Shown here: one piece after another, positions 10,830 to 19,018 of the stretch
Numbering within the stretch: the stretch's first letter is position 1
Layout: every line of letters starts with the position of its first letter
From: Roseovarius sp.
Lineage (GTDB): Bacteria; Pseudomonadota; Alphaproteobacteria; Rhodobacterales; Rhodobacteraceae
DNA: 64,000 nucleotides
NCBI RefSeq assembly: GCF_027019125.1
Contig: NZ_JALUXE010000028.1
Coordinates: 1 to 64,000, forward strand
Reading direction: 5' to 3'
The notes under the pieces: generated by a model
The model's database searches: none
What the model was told of the DNA's origin: nothing
What the model saw: the letters and a program-made list of their open reading frames with translations, nothing else
Position numbers and translations under genes: made by a program

Positions 10830-11540
10830 ATGCGGTGGTTATCTCTCGTGGGGCTGGTGGCACTTGTGGGCTGTGTCGATGTGGTAGAGCAGGGGCCGGT
10901 AAGCCAACCCGCGCCGCAAGCAACCTCACGCCCCAAGGCCACAACGCCAACGCGCGCGCAGGTCAATCAATTTATTTCGGTGGTTCAACGGGTTGAACCC
11001 GTAGCCGAGCGCGAGTGCCGGGCGCGTTCGCCGCGCGCCAACTGCGATTTCCGGATTGTCGTGGACGACCGGCCCGGTCAGCCGCCCAATGCCTATCAGA
11101 CCCTTGACCGCAACGGTCAGCCCATCCTCGCCTTCACGCTGCCCCTGATCGCGCAGGTGCGCAATCAGGATGAGCTGGCCTTTGTCATGGGGCATGAGGC
11201 GGCCCACCACATCTCGGGCCATATCCCGCGCCAACAACAGAATGCAGCGGCGGGGGCGATTCTTCTGGGCGGTCTGGCGGCGATCACCGGCGCAAGCCAG
11301 TCAGTGGTGGATCAGGCGGTCGACATCGGGGCCGGGGTTGGCGCGCGCAGCTATTCCAAGAATTTCGAGCTTGAGGCGGATGCCCTTGGCACCGTGATCA
11401 CCCATAACGCGGGCTATAACCCGGTGCGGGGCGCGGAATTCTTTAGCCAGCTTCCCGATCCCGGAAATCGCTTCCTTGGAACGCATCCGCCCAATGCCCA
11501 GCGGGTCGAAACCGTGCGGCGGGTGGCTGCCGGGCTGTGA
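10830..11540 (+). CDS. M48 family zinc metalloprotease, lipoprotein
   Basis: A 236-residue secreted peptidase. It has a lipoprotein signal with lipobox LVGC (acylated Cys 15), a Pro/Thr-rich linker and an M48 domain. The zinc motif HEAAHH is at residues 122-127 (HExxH), and the third ligand Glu lies in FELEADALG. It resembles the minimal YcaL/BepA-like periplasmic M48 proteases that act in outer-membrane quality control, but lacks TPR repeats. The start is ATG 10830, directly before MRWLSLVGLVALVGC. Its stop lies two bases before the next gene, suggesting co-translation. Confidence 0.88.
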   Translation: MRWLSLVGLVALVGCVDVVEQGPVSQPAPQATSRPKATTPTRAQVNQFISVVQRVEPVAERECRARSPRANCDFRIVVDDRPGQPPNAYQTLDRNGQPILAFTLPLIAQVRNQDELAFVMGHEAAHHISGHIPRQQQNAAAGAILLGGLAAITGASQSVVDQAVDIGAGVGARSYSKNFELEADALGTVITHNAGYNPVRGAEFFSQLPDPGNRFLGTHPPNAQRVETVRRVAAGL

Positions 11541-11541
11541 C

Positions 11542-11898
11542 ATGCGACAGCTAAAAGGCGTGGTGAGCGAACGGGGATCGAGCTATGCGGTCTCCGGCGG
11601 CGTTGCCCCTGACCGCGAGGCGGTGGATGAGTTCCTCAAGGCATTGAAAAAAGACAAGAAGTTCGCCCGCGCCACGCATAACACCTGGGCGGTCCTGCTC
11701 CGCGACGGCACCCCGCTCAAGGGCGACGACGGCGAGGCTGGGGCAGGCCAGGTGATTCTGCGCATGCTGGAACGCGCCGATGTGCGCGATCATGTCGTGG
11801 TCGTAACCCGTTGGTATGGCGGCAAAAAACTGGGTGGGGACCGGTTTCGCCACGTGCAGGACTGTGTGCGCGCCTATCTCGACGAAATGGCGATTTGA
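11542..11898 (+). CDS. YigZ/IMPACT family protein
   Basis: A 118-residue protein equal to a single UPF0029/IMPACT domain (core TRWYGGKKLGGDRF, and GDDGEAGAG before it). Bacterial YigZ is usually about 200 residues, so this is the short single-domain form. The family resembles translation-factor domain IV and is linked to translation control in eukaryotes; the bacterial function is unclear. The start is two bases after the protease stop. Confidence 0.82.
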   Translation: MRQLKGVVSERGSSYAVSGGVAPDREAVDEFLKALKKDKKFARATHNTWAVLLRDGTPLKGDDGEAGAGQVILRMLERADVRDHVVVVTRWYGGKKLGGDRFRHVQDCVRAYLDEMAI

Positions 11899-11961
11899 TC
11901 GAAGTCAAAGTGCGCGGCTGCGACCTGAGGCACAGTGCCGGCGTAGCAAGGGGACAACAGT

Positions 11962-12225
11962 ATGCAAAGCACTTCGACCTTGAAACGTCACGCACAGTTG
12001 GTGGACCGGATGGCCAACACCTTGGGCGTTGATCTTGAACAGAAAATCATGGAAGGGCAAATGACCTTCGAGGCTTTGGGCGATGTGGTTCTGGCCTGCA
12101 CGGGCTGCGCCAATCCCGACGCCTGCGAGCAATGGCTGGCACGGACCACGTCCGCGGAAACAACGCCGGACTATTGCCGCAACAGCGATGTCTTCAGCCT
12201 CTTGATGGCGGGCAAGCACGCCTGA
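11962..12225 (+). CDS. DUF6455 family protein
   Basis: An 87-residue protein with four Cys residues in the arrangement CTGCANPDACEQWL ... DYCRNSDVF. This fits the small Cys-containing DUF6455 family found in Rhodobacteraceae. The Cys pattern could bind a metal or FeS cluster, but no function is established. ATG 11962 lies 63 bases after the previous gene. It is convergent with the hemolysin III gene. Confidence 0.8.
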   Translation: MQSTSTLKRHAQLVDRMANTLGVDLEQKIMEGQMTFEALGDVVLACTGCANPDACEQWLARTTSAETTPDYCRNSDVFSLLMAGKHA

Positions 12226-12280
12226 GCGGCCTTACAGATCGTAAGGTTTGCCCGGTGATTTTGTAACCTCTCGCGCCCCG

Positions 12281-12931
12281 TCAGAGGCGGGTCGCGAGGG
12301 CCGAAGCGATTCCGATGAAAAAGCACCCGCTGGCAAAGGCCACGAAGAGGTGCCAGATGGCATTGGCAAAGCGCAAACTCTCCCACGCATAGAACACCAC
12401 GCCCAGCGTATAGAGCAGGCCACCTGTCAGCAGCAGCACGAGGCTATGCCCCGGCAGAATCGGCGTGAGCGGGATAAAGAGCGCCACCCCGACCCAGCCC
12501 AGCGCCACATAGGGCAACCAGCCGGTCGGCATCTGGCCGGGTTTGGCCCGGATCTTGGTCACGGCGCCAAAGATGGCCAGAACCCAGACGACCGCCAGCA
12601 CGACATAGCCAAAGGCGGTGCCCAAAAGCACGCTGAGCGGCGTGAAGGTGCCCGCGATCTTTACATAGATGGCCGCATGATCCAGACGGCGCAGGAGGGG
12701 CCGCGCGGCGGTATGGGCATAGAGGTGATAGGCCGCCGAGGCCCCCAGCATCAACAAGAGCGCGCCGGAATAGACGATGGTCGAGGCCAGCGTCACCCCA
12801 TCCATGTGCAACGCCCACATGGCAAAGAGCACCCCCACACCGGTGAGCGCCGCCAAGAGACCGGCAATATGCACCGCCCCGTCAGCAAGACGTTCGGCGC
12901 GGGAATAGGCGGGATAGGACATATCGATCAT
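12281..12931 (-). CDS. Hemolysin III (PAQR) family membrane protein
   Basis: A 216-residue protein with seven predicted membrane segments and the PAQR signatures: SAAYHLYAH after segment two, RRLDHAAIYVKIAGTFTPL, and HLFVAFASGCFF near the end (His and Asp residues that form the putative zinc site). The family resembles eukaryotic adiponectin receptors; the bacterial physiological role is unclear and hemolysis is not established. Start 12931 has an AGAGAG ribosome site 6-9 bases upstream; 12922 is a possible alternative. Confidence 0.88.
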   Translation of the reverse strand: MIDMSYPAYSRAERLADGAVHIAGLLAALTGVGVLFAMWALHMDGVTLASTIVYSGALLLMLGASAAYHLYAHTAARPLLRRLDHAAIYVKIAGTFTPLSVLLGTAFGYVVLAVVWVLAIFGAVTKIRAKPGQMPTGWLPYVALGWVGVALFIPLTPILPGHSLVLLLTGGLLYTLGVVFYAWESLRFANAIWHLFVAFASGCFFIGIASALATRL

Positions 12932-13118
12932 CCGCTCTCTGTGCCGCAAATGTATTAATTTTTCTATGCGCTGTCTCACAATATGGATCAACTATTTCAG
13001 GATTTCGCGGCATTTTGAGGGTGACGTTGCGGCAAGTCCGGTGCGGTGCCCAAAAGAATCGAGTCGCGCCTCGGCGCGGGATTTGCGATAGTGTGTTCCG
13101 CAACAAAGGAGTGTGATC

Positions 13119-13499
13119 ATGCATCGCCGTCTTGTTCTGGGTTTCCTCAGCGCCGGGCTTCTGGCCCTTGGCTGGCCCGTCACAGCGCAACCCGCGCAGA
13201 TGACCGCCGCCGAGATCAGCGCGCTCTTGTCTGGCAATACCATCGTCGGAAGCTGGTCCGGCACCGAGTATCAGCAGTTCTTTCAGCCCGACGGCAACAC
13301 GGTCTACATGCTGGGCGATGGCCGCCGCGACGATGGCCAATGGCGCGTGAACGCCGAGACCAACGAGTATGAAAGCTGGTGGCGCAGCACCGGCTGGACT
13401 CCTTACGCGATGGTGCGCACCGAGACGGGCGGATATGCCTGGATCAATGGCGACCGGCTCGAACCCTTCGAAGTTTTGAGCGGGCGGCAGATCGAGTAG
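13119..13499 (+). CDS. Exported protein of unknown function (DUF995-like pattern)
   Basis: A 126-residue protein with a Sec signal peptide (RRLVLGFLSAGLLALGW, AQP cleavage region). The mature domain begins AEISALLSGNTIVGSW, and the pattern GTEYQQFFQPDGNTVYM resembles DUF995-like small periplasmic proteins, which is my tentative assignment. ATG 13119 is chosen because AAGGAG lies seven bases upstream; a GTG six bases earlier is less well placed. It is convergent with the hydroxyacid reductase, with a hairpin between. Confidence 0.75.
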   Translation: MHRRLVLGFLSAGLLALGWPVTAQPAQMTAAEISALLSGNTIVGSWSGTEYQQFFQPDGNTVYMLGDGRRDDGQWRVNAETNEYESWWRSTGWTPYAMVRTETGGYAWINGDRLEPFEVLSGRQIE

Positions 13500-13501
13500 G
13501 C

Positions 13502-13527
13502 GCCCGCGCTCAAAGAGGGGCGCGGGC
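13502..13527. terminator. Convergent stem-loop terminator
   Basis: GCCCGCGC (13502-13509) pairs perfectly with GCGCGGGC (13520-13527), loop of 10 bases. It lies between two convergent stops (13499 plus, 13542 minus). The T-run is weak on either side. Confidence 0.55.
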
Positions 13528-13541
13528 TACCCTTTCATAAA

Positions 13542-14498
13542 TCAGTTCACCAGATTGGGCGGGGTTTCCCCGGCAAAGAAGGCGCGCAGGTTCTCGACCG
13601 CCATCAGCCCCATGGCCTCGCGCACCTCGAGTGCTGCGGTGCCCAGATGCGGCAAGAGCGCCACGTTTTCCATCGCCTTGAGCGCATCGGGCACGATCGG
13701 CTCGCGCTCATAGACGTCAAGGCCCGCCCCGGCGATGCGCCCCTCTTGCAGCGCGGCGATCAGCGCCGCCTCGTCCACCACGTCGCCGCGCGCGATGTTG
13801 ATGAAATGCGCGGTCGGTCGCATGGCGGCAAAGACGGCGGCATTGATGAGATGCCGGGTTTCCGCGCCGCCGGGCACCGCCACGACGAGAATATCGGCAT
13901 TGGCCGCAACCTCTTCGATCGAGCCAAGCTGGCGCGCGTCGAAATCGAGCGTCTTGGCCGAACGGTTGTGATAGACGACCGACATGCCGAAACCAAAGTG
14001 GCAGCGCCGCGCAATCGCCTGTCCGATACGGCCCATGCCGATGATGCCAACTGTCTTGCCCGTGACATGCAGGCCCAGCATCTGCGTCGGGTTCCAGCCC
14101 GGCCATTTGCCAGAGCGCACCAGCCGCTCGCCCTCGCCCGCGCGGCGCGCGGTCATCAGCATCAGCGTCATGGCGATATCGGCCGTGGCGTCCGTCACCG
14201 CACCGGGCGTGTTGCTGACGGCAATGCCCACGGCGCGAGCGGCCGCCACGTCGATATGGTTATAGCCCACGCCGAAATTGGCGAGGATGCGACAGCGCGA
14301 ATTCTCGGCCTCGGTAAAGACATCGGCCTGAAACATATCGCCCAGTGTCGGGAGGATACCGTCATAAAGCGCCAGCGCGCCGCGCATCTGCCCCGGCTTG
14401 AGGGGGGTGTTGTCGTCGCGGGTCTCAACCTCGAAATGGCGGCGGGCCTCGTCCAACACGCGTTCAGGCATGGGGCGGGTGATAAGAATCCGTTTCAA
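13542..14498 (-). CDS. D-2-hydroxyacid dehydrogenase (glyoxylate/hydroxypyruvate reductase type)
   Basis: An NAD(P)-dependent reductase of 318 residues. The Rossmann motif is GMGRIGQAIARR, the substrate-binding loop NFGVGYNHIDV, the catalytic Arg is in NIARGDVVDE, and the Glu/His pair lies in DVYEREP and LLPHLGTA. It is most like GhrB/GyaR enzymes that reduce glyoxylate or hydroxypyruvate to glycolate or D-glycerate, which fits the glycerate kinase at 21 kb. It is the last gene of a minus-strand operon and overlaps csaA by four bases (ATGA). Confidence 0.88.
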   Translation of the reverse strand: MKRILITRPMPERVLDEARRHFEVETRDDNTPLKPGQMRGALALYDGILPTLGDMFQADVFTEAENSRCRILANFGVGYNHIDVAAARAVGIAVSNTPGAVTDATADIAMTLMLMTARRAGEGERLVRSGKWPGWNPTQMLGLHVTGKTVGIIGMGRIGQAIARRCHFGFGMSVVYHNRSAKTLDFDARQLGSIEEVAANADILVVAVPGGAETRHLINAAVFAAMRPTAHFINIARGDVVDEAALIAALQEGRIAGAGLDVYEREPIVPDALKAMENVALLPHLGTAALEVREAMGLMAVENLRAFFAGETPPNLVN

Positions 14499-14833
14499 TG
14501 CAGTCTCTCTCCGATGGGAACGTCTTGGTCCGGGCGTATCAGAACGATATCGCCATTGCTATCGCTCAGCCCCAGCACGAGGATTTCCGACCGGAACTTG
14601 CCGATCTGGCGGGGCGGGAAATTGACCACCGCCAGCACCTGACGTCCGATCAGGCTCTCGGGCGTGTAATGCGCGGTGATCTGGGCGCTGGATTTCTTCT
14701 CGCCGATCTCGGGGCCGAAATCGACCCAGAGCTTGATCGCGGGCTTGCGTGCCTCGGGGTAGGGTTCGGCGCGGGTCACGCGGCCCACACGAATATCCAC
14801 CGCGAGGAAGTCGTCGAATGTGATCTCAGCCAT
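14495..14833 (-). CDS. csaA: tRNA-binding protein CsaA
   Basis: A 112-residue EMAP/tRNA-binding (OB-fold) protein. The core is DFLAVDIRVGRVTRAEPYPE and LAVVNFPPRQIGKFRSEILVLG. CsaA was described in Bacillus as a chaperone-like, export-related protein; the dimeric fold binds tRNA. It overlaps proC by eight bases upstream and the reductase by four bases downstream, so it is translationally coupled to both. Confidence 0.92.
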   Translation of the reverse strand: MAEITFDDFLAVDIRVGRVTRAEPYPEARKPAIKLWVDFGPEIGEKKSSAQITAHYTPESLIGRQVLAVVNFPPRQIGKFRSEILVLGLSDSNGDIVLIRPDQDVPIGERLH

Positions 14834-15641
14834 TGCGCAGCGCCTTGGAGCGGTCCGTGGCGGCGGCAACGGTTTTCAGCATCAGGGGCGGCAGGCCGGT
14901 GTCGGGGTGCATCAGCACCTCCAGCCCCGCCTGCGTCGTGCCATTGGGGCTGGTGACGTTCTGGCGCAATTGCGCGGGCGTTTCCTCGGCCGCCTCGGCC
15001 AGGGCACCGGCCCCCGCGACGGTCGCCTGCGCCAATTGCATGGCAAGCGCCGGCGAGAGCCCCTGCGCCGCGCCCGCCTGCGCCATGCATTCGATCATGT
15101 GAAACACATAGGCCGGGCCAGAGCCCGAGAGGCCGGTCACGGCATCCATCTGATCCTCATGGTCGAGCCGCACCACCTGCCCCACGGCGCGCAAGAGGGT
15201 TTCCGCCAGATCAAGATGCGCCGCAGTCGCATGGGCATTGCCGATGATGGCGGAAATCCCGCGCGCCACGGCGGCGGGGGTGTTGGGCATGGCGCGGACG
15301 ATCGGGGTCTGGTCGCCCAGCGTCGCCTCGAAGGCCGCGATGGGCGTGCCGGCGGCGACCGAGATGAAGAGCGTCGCGCCATTGCCCATGGCGGCCAGCG
15401 TGGGCAGGGCCGCGCCCATCATCTGCGGCTTGACCGCGACCAGCACGATAGCGGGCGCATCGGGCAGATCGGTGTTGAGATGCACGCCGGTGCCGCGCAG
15501 CCACTCGGACGGGTTCGGGTCCAGCACCCAGACCGACGCGGGCGGCAACCCGCCCTTGAGCCAGCCTTGCAACATGGCGCTACCCATCTTGCCACAGCCA
15601 AGTAAAACAAGGCCTTTTTCGGCCAGATCCTGCATCGTCAT
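14826..15641 (-). CDS. proC: Pyrroline-5-carboxylate reductase
   Basis: Last step of proline synthesis: NAD(P)H-dependent reduction of pyrroline-5-carboxylate. It has 271 residues, with an N-terminal Rossmann LLGCGKMGSAML and the C-terminal ProC signature around LSGSGPAYVFHMIE and NVTSPNGTTQAGLE. The start is taken at 15641 (MTMQDLAEKG); 15635 is equally possible. It follows the YbjN gene by 39 bases and overlaps csaA. Confidence 0.93.
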   Translation of the reverse strand: MTMQDLAEKGLVLLGCGKMGSAMLQGWLKGGLPPASVWVLDPNPSEWLRGTGVHLNTDLPDAPAIVLVAVKPQMMGAALPTLAAMGNGATLFISVAAGTPIAAFEATLGDQTPIVRAMPNTPAAVARGISAIIGNAHATAAHLDLAETLLRAVGQVVRLDHEDQMDAVTGLSGSGPAYVFHMIECMAQAGAAQGLSPALAMQLAQATVAGAGALAEAAEETPAQLRQNVTSPNGTTQAGLEVLMHPDTGLPPLMLKTVAAATDRSKALRNG

Positions 15642-15680
15642 ATGTCCCCCGCTCTTGTCATCCATTCGCGGGGGATAGTG

Positions 15681-16181
15681 TTACGCGCGGCCGTAAGCCT
15701 CTGCAATGGCCACCTGCATCGCATCGCGCGGCGATTGCTCGCCCCAGATCGCGAGTTGCAGCGCGGGGTAGTAACGCTCGGCGCTCGACACGGCGGCATG
15801 CAGCATGGTGTCGATCTGCTCGGGGCTGGCCACTTGCCCCCCCGCCAGCACAAGACCGTAGCGATAGACCATGAGTTTCTGCTCGGCCCACCAGGTAAAG
15901 GCGCCCGCCCAACATTCATCGTTGATTTCGTTGAGAATTTCAAAAAGCACGGGCAGCTTTTCGGCAGGCGGCTCCATGTCGAAGGTGCAGACAAGGCGCA
16001 GCGTTTCGTCATAGCCGGACCAGGCGAGCGTCAGCGAATAGGTGCGCCACTGGCCCTCGACGGCCATGGCGATCTGATCGTCGCCGATGCGGTCGAACTC
16101 CCACTCGTGGTGTTCGGCGATGTGTTCAACAATATCAATGGGGTGGATGTCGTCCTGCAAGAACTGCTCGGAAAGTGCCAT
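15681..16181 (-). CDS. YbjN domain-containing protein
   Basis: A 166-residue acidic protein with a YbjN (type III secretion chaperone-like) fold: HHEWEFDRIGDDQIAMAVEG, EILNEINDECWAGAFTWW, then a hydrophobic-acidic C-terminal helix. YbjN is linked to stress and motility control in enterobacteria; its role in alphaproteobacteria is unknown. It is the first gene of the YbjN-proC-csaA-reductase operon. Confidence 0.88.
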   Translation of the reverse strand: MALSEQFLQDDIHPIDIVEHIAEHHEWEFDRIGDDQIAMAVEGQWRTYSLTLAWSGYDETLRLVCTFDMEPPAEKLPVLFEILNEINDECWAGAFTWWAEQKLMVYRYGLVLAGGQVASPEQIDTMLHAAVSSAERYYPALQLAIWGEQSPRDAMQVAIAEAYGRA

Positions 16182-16384
16182 GGCGCCGCCTCATTTGCTA
16201 TAGCGCGGGGGTGGCGTTGCACCCCAAGCGCTAGGTGCCTGCTCTACGGACGGGGGCCATTCCCCTCGTCCATACCAGATATGGTGCGGGGTTTGACGCG
16301 CCCTGTAAAGCTATTTGTTGAGGGAGATAGCAATATATTGTGGATGGAATGGGAGAGTGCCGCAAGAGGGGGCGGGCACAGCCC

Positions 16385-17170
16385 TCACCCCCCCACGAAA
16401 TCCTCGACCAGCGCGTGAAAGAGCGCGGGCTTTTCCAGATGCACGGCATGGGCGGTGCCAGGCACCACGGCCAGAGCCGCGTCGGGCAGGCCTTGCCAGA
16501 GGGTTTCGACCTGTGGCCAGCGGTAAGAGCGGTCGCCGTCGCCCCAGAGCACCAGCGTCGGCATGGTCAGGCGGCCAAGCGCGCCGCGCCCGTCCCAATG
16601 GCTCATGGCGTCAAGCCCCGCCAAGGCTGCGGCCTCGGTCGCCTGTGCGCCCAGCGCGGCCACGATCTCGAACCCTTCCGCCGCCGCGCCTTGGCGAAAC
16701 CATGTGGCCCCGATGCGCCGGATGGTCTGCGCCACGCCATCGCTGCGCAGGCGCGCGCGCGAGGTCTCGAGCGGCTCGAACCGGTTGGGCATGGCACCAA
16801 GCGGCCCGGTGCCATAGAGGATCAGCCGGGCGATACGGTCTGGGTGGGTCGCGGCCAGTTCCTGCACGATCATGCCGCCCATGGAATGCCCCATGAGGGT
16901 AAAGCGACCAATGCCCAGCTCGTCGAGCAGGGCCACCACCGCCGCCGCGAATTCCGCGATCCGCTCAGGTGGCGGCAGGCCCGCCGACCCGGCATAGCCC
17001 GGCAAATCGGGAGCGATCACGTCGAATCGGTCGGAAAAGCGCGCAAGCTCGGCCTGCCATTGCGCCGACCCGCCCAGATAGCCATGCACGAGAACCAGCG
17101 GCGCGCCCGCCCCTGCCCGGCGATAGCTGAGACCGCTCCGCGCGATCAGCGCATCTGTTCGGGCAACCAC
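16385..17170 (-). CDS. Alpha/beta hydrolase, coupled to the TRAP operon
   Basis: A 261-residue hydrolase of the fold typical of 3-oxoadipate enol-lactonase and C-C hydrolases. The oxyanion region is VHGYLGG, the nucleophile Ser 96 is in GHSMGG, an Asp lies in LWGDGDRSY, and the His is in GTAHAVHLEKP. The start is a GTG at 17168-17170 with GGAG about eight bases upstream; this sits inside the 3' end of dctM (25-base overlap), so the two are translationally coupled. Such coupling suggests that it processes the imported compound, for example a lactone or ester. The substrate is unknown. Confidence 0.85.
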   Translation of the reverse strand: MVARTDALIARSGLSYRRAGAGAPLVLVHGYLGGSAQWQAELARFSDRFDVIAPDLPGYAGSAGLPPPERIAEFAAAVVALLDELGIGRFTLMGHSMGGMIVQELAATHPDRIARLILYGTGPLGAMPNRFEPLETSRARLRSDGVAQTIRRIGATWFRQGAAAEGFEIVAALGAQATEAAALAGLDAMSHWDGRGALGRLTMPTLVLWGDGDRSYRWPQVETLWQGLPDAALAVVPGTAHAVHLEKPALFHALVEDFVGG

Positions 17171-18447
17171 AATGCAAGCTCCGGCATGAGGATAAGAAGA
17201 ACGATCAAGAGAACAAGCGCCCCGATGAAGGGCAGGCAGCCCATGATCACATCACCGATGCTGACCTGCCCGCGCCCAATGCCCTGAATGACATAGAGGT
17301 TAAGCCCTACAGGGGGTGTCAGCACCGCAATCTCCATGGTGATCGTATAGACCACCCCGAACCAGATCAGGTCGAAGCCGGCGGCCGACATCAGCGGAAA
17401 GATCGTGGGCAGGGTGATGAAGGTCATCGACACGGGTTCAAGGAACATCCCCAGCACGATGTAGAAGATCAGCACGATGGTCAGCACCACATAGGGCGAG
17501 AGATCGAAGCTGAGAAACAGCTCGGTGAACTGTTGCGGCACGCGGTAATAGGTGAGCACGAAACCAAACAGCACCCCCGCCGACAGGAGCAGGCCAAGAT
17601 AGCCCATGGTGCGCATCGTGGCAAAGAGCGAGTCCTTGAACCCCTGCCATGTCAGGCCGCCCACGCCAAAGGCCAGGATCACGGTCAGAAGGGCCGCCAC
17701 CGCTGCCGCCTCGGTCGGAGTGGCGATACCGGCGTAAATCGCCACCGTGATCACCAGACCGATCAGGCCGATGGGCGCAATGGTGGCGGCAATCTGGACC
17801 AGCCCCATCTTCACCGCATCTTCGCTGCCCGGAATATCCTCGGGCTTGAGGATGCCCCAGACCAGCACGACGATGGCAAAGCAGGTGACAAGGATCAGCC
17901 CCGGAATGACCCCCGCGATAAAGAGATCCCCGATGCTCTGGTCGGTGACAATGCCGTAGAACAGCAGGATGAGTGAGGGCGGGATCAGAACGCTGAGCGT
18001 GCCCCCCGCCGCCAGCACACCCGATGACAGCCGCTTGCCATAGCCCAGCCGCAGCATCTCGGGCAGGGCCACGCCGCCGATGGTCAGCGCCCCCACCATG
18101 GACGAGCCGCAGACCGCGCCGAAACCTGCGCAAGCCCCGATAGAGCCATAGGCCGCCGAGCCGCGCACGCGCACGCCCTGATGCAGGAACTGATAGAGAT
18201 TGGGACCGATATTGGATTTGCCGATGAGTTCGCCCAGGAACACAAAGAGCGGCACCGCCAGCAGGATATAGTCGATCCACACCCCCCAGAGCTTCAACTC
18301 CGCCGAGGCGATCGAGGTCTCGAATGTCTGGATTTGCCACAGAAAGGGCAGCGAGGCCGCCGCCAGCGCAAAGGGGATCGGCACGCCCACCGCAATCAGG
18401 AACATCAAGAGGCCAAGCAGGCCAAGACCGACTTCATACCATTCCAT
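17146..18447 (-). CDS. dctM: TRAP transporter large permease (DctM family)
   Basis: The 12-helix permease subunit (433 residues) that couples uptake of an organic acid to the sodium gradient. Family signatures are PLFVFLGELIGKSNIG, GAVCGSSMVGALTIGG, GGTLSVLIPPSLILL and LTPPVGLNLYVIQG. It lies three bases after dctQ (start 18447) and overlaps the hydrolase downstream. Together with dctP and dctQ this is a complete three-component TRAP system. The symbol is generic; no C4-dicarboxylate specificity is implied. Confidence 0.93.
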   Translation of the reverse strand: MEWYEVGLGLLGLLMFLIAVGVPIPFALAAASLPFLWQIQTFETSIASAELKLWGVWIDYILLAVPLFVFLGELIGKSNIGPNLYQFLHQGVRVRGSAAYGSIGACAGFGAVCGSSMVGALTIGGVALPEMLRLGYGKRLSSGVLAAGGTLSVLIPPSLILLFYGIVTDQSIGDLFIAGVIPGLILVTCFAIVVLVWGILKPEDIPGSEDAVKMGLVQIAATIAPIGLIGLVITVAIYAGIATPTEAAAVAALLTVILAFGVGGLTWQGFKDSLFATMRTMGYLGLLLSAGVLFGFVLTYYRVPQQFTELFLSFDLSPYVVLTIVLIFYIVLGMFLEPVSMTFITLPTIFPLMSAAGFDLIWFGVVYTITMEIAVLTPPVGLNLYVIQGIGRGQVSIGDVIMGCLPFIGALVLLIVLLILMPELALWLPEQMR

Positions 18448-18450
18448 CGC

Positions 18451-18954
18451 TCAAACCTCCGCTGCCGGGGTGCGCAAGAGCCGCACCAGCCGCAGCACCG
18501 CGTAAAGGGAAAAAAGCAACAGCGCCAAGGCCCCGGGTGCCCAGAACGCATAGCGCGGCCAGAGCAGGATTTCCGAGGACGCGCCGGAATTGAACGACCG
18601 GATCGTGGCACTGACCCCGGCCAGCGAGAAAAAGAACCCGACCCCCAGCATCACGCAGAGATTGAACACCGCCACCGCCTTGCGCAGACCGGCGGGCAGG
18701 GTATCGGTCAGCATCGTGACCTTGGGATAGGCATCCTCGCGCATGGCATAGGCGAGGCCCGCAAAAGCCACAGGAAAGAGCAAGAGCGCGGTCGCCTCTG
18801 TCACCATCCGGTCGGGCGCGTTGAGCGCGTAGCGCGTGAAAACGCCGTAGCTGATCCACACCATCTGCACCAGCACCACCACGGCCCCCGCCCCCGCGAG
18901 CCAGACAACCGCGCGTTCCACATGGCCAATCCATCGGTCAAGACCGCTTTGCAT
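18451..18954 (-). CDS. dctQ: TRAP transporter small permease (DctQ family)
   Basis: A 167-residue, four-helix membrane subunit that stabilises DctM. The first helix is VVWLAGAGAVVVLVQMVWI, followed by the DctQ pattern YGVFTRYAL. The start at 18954 (MQSGLDRWIGHVERAV) is chosen because a longer reading frame upstream covers the dctP-dctQ intergenic hairpin. Three bases separate it from dctM. Confidence 0.88.
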   Translation of the reverse strand: MQSGLDRWIGHVERAVVWLAGAGAVVVLVQMVWISYGVFTRYALNAPDRMVTEATALLLFPVAFAGLAYAMREDAYPKVTMLTDTLPAGLRKAVAVFNLCVMLGVGFFFSLAGVSATIRSFNSGASSEILLWPRYAFWAPGALALLLFSLYAVLRLVRLLRTPAAEV

Positions 18955-18982
18955 GGCGTGTCTCCCTGTTGATGCAACGGGC

Positions 18983-19011
18983 GGCCCCCTGCGCGCATGG
19001 CGCAAGGGGCC
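18983..19011 (-). other. Intercistronic stem-loop between dctP and dctQ
   Basis: GGCCCC (18983-18988) and TGCGC (18990-18994) pair with GCGCA (19000-19004) and GGGGCC (19006-19011), with one mismatch and a five-base loop. It sits directly after the dctP stop with no T-run. Such hairpins commonly protect upstream mRNA, allowing the binding protein to be made in excess of the permeases. Confidence 0.6.
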
Positions 19012-19018
19012 TGTCAGA

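Noticed and set aside
16182-16384. RNA gene in the 203-base gap before the YbjN operon
   Set aside because: No stable cloverleaf or conserved RNA element seen; the region is ordinary intergenic sequence.
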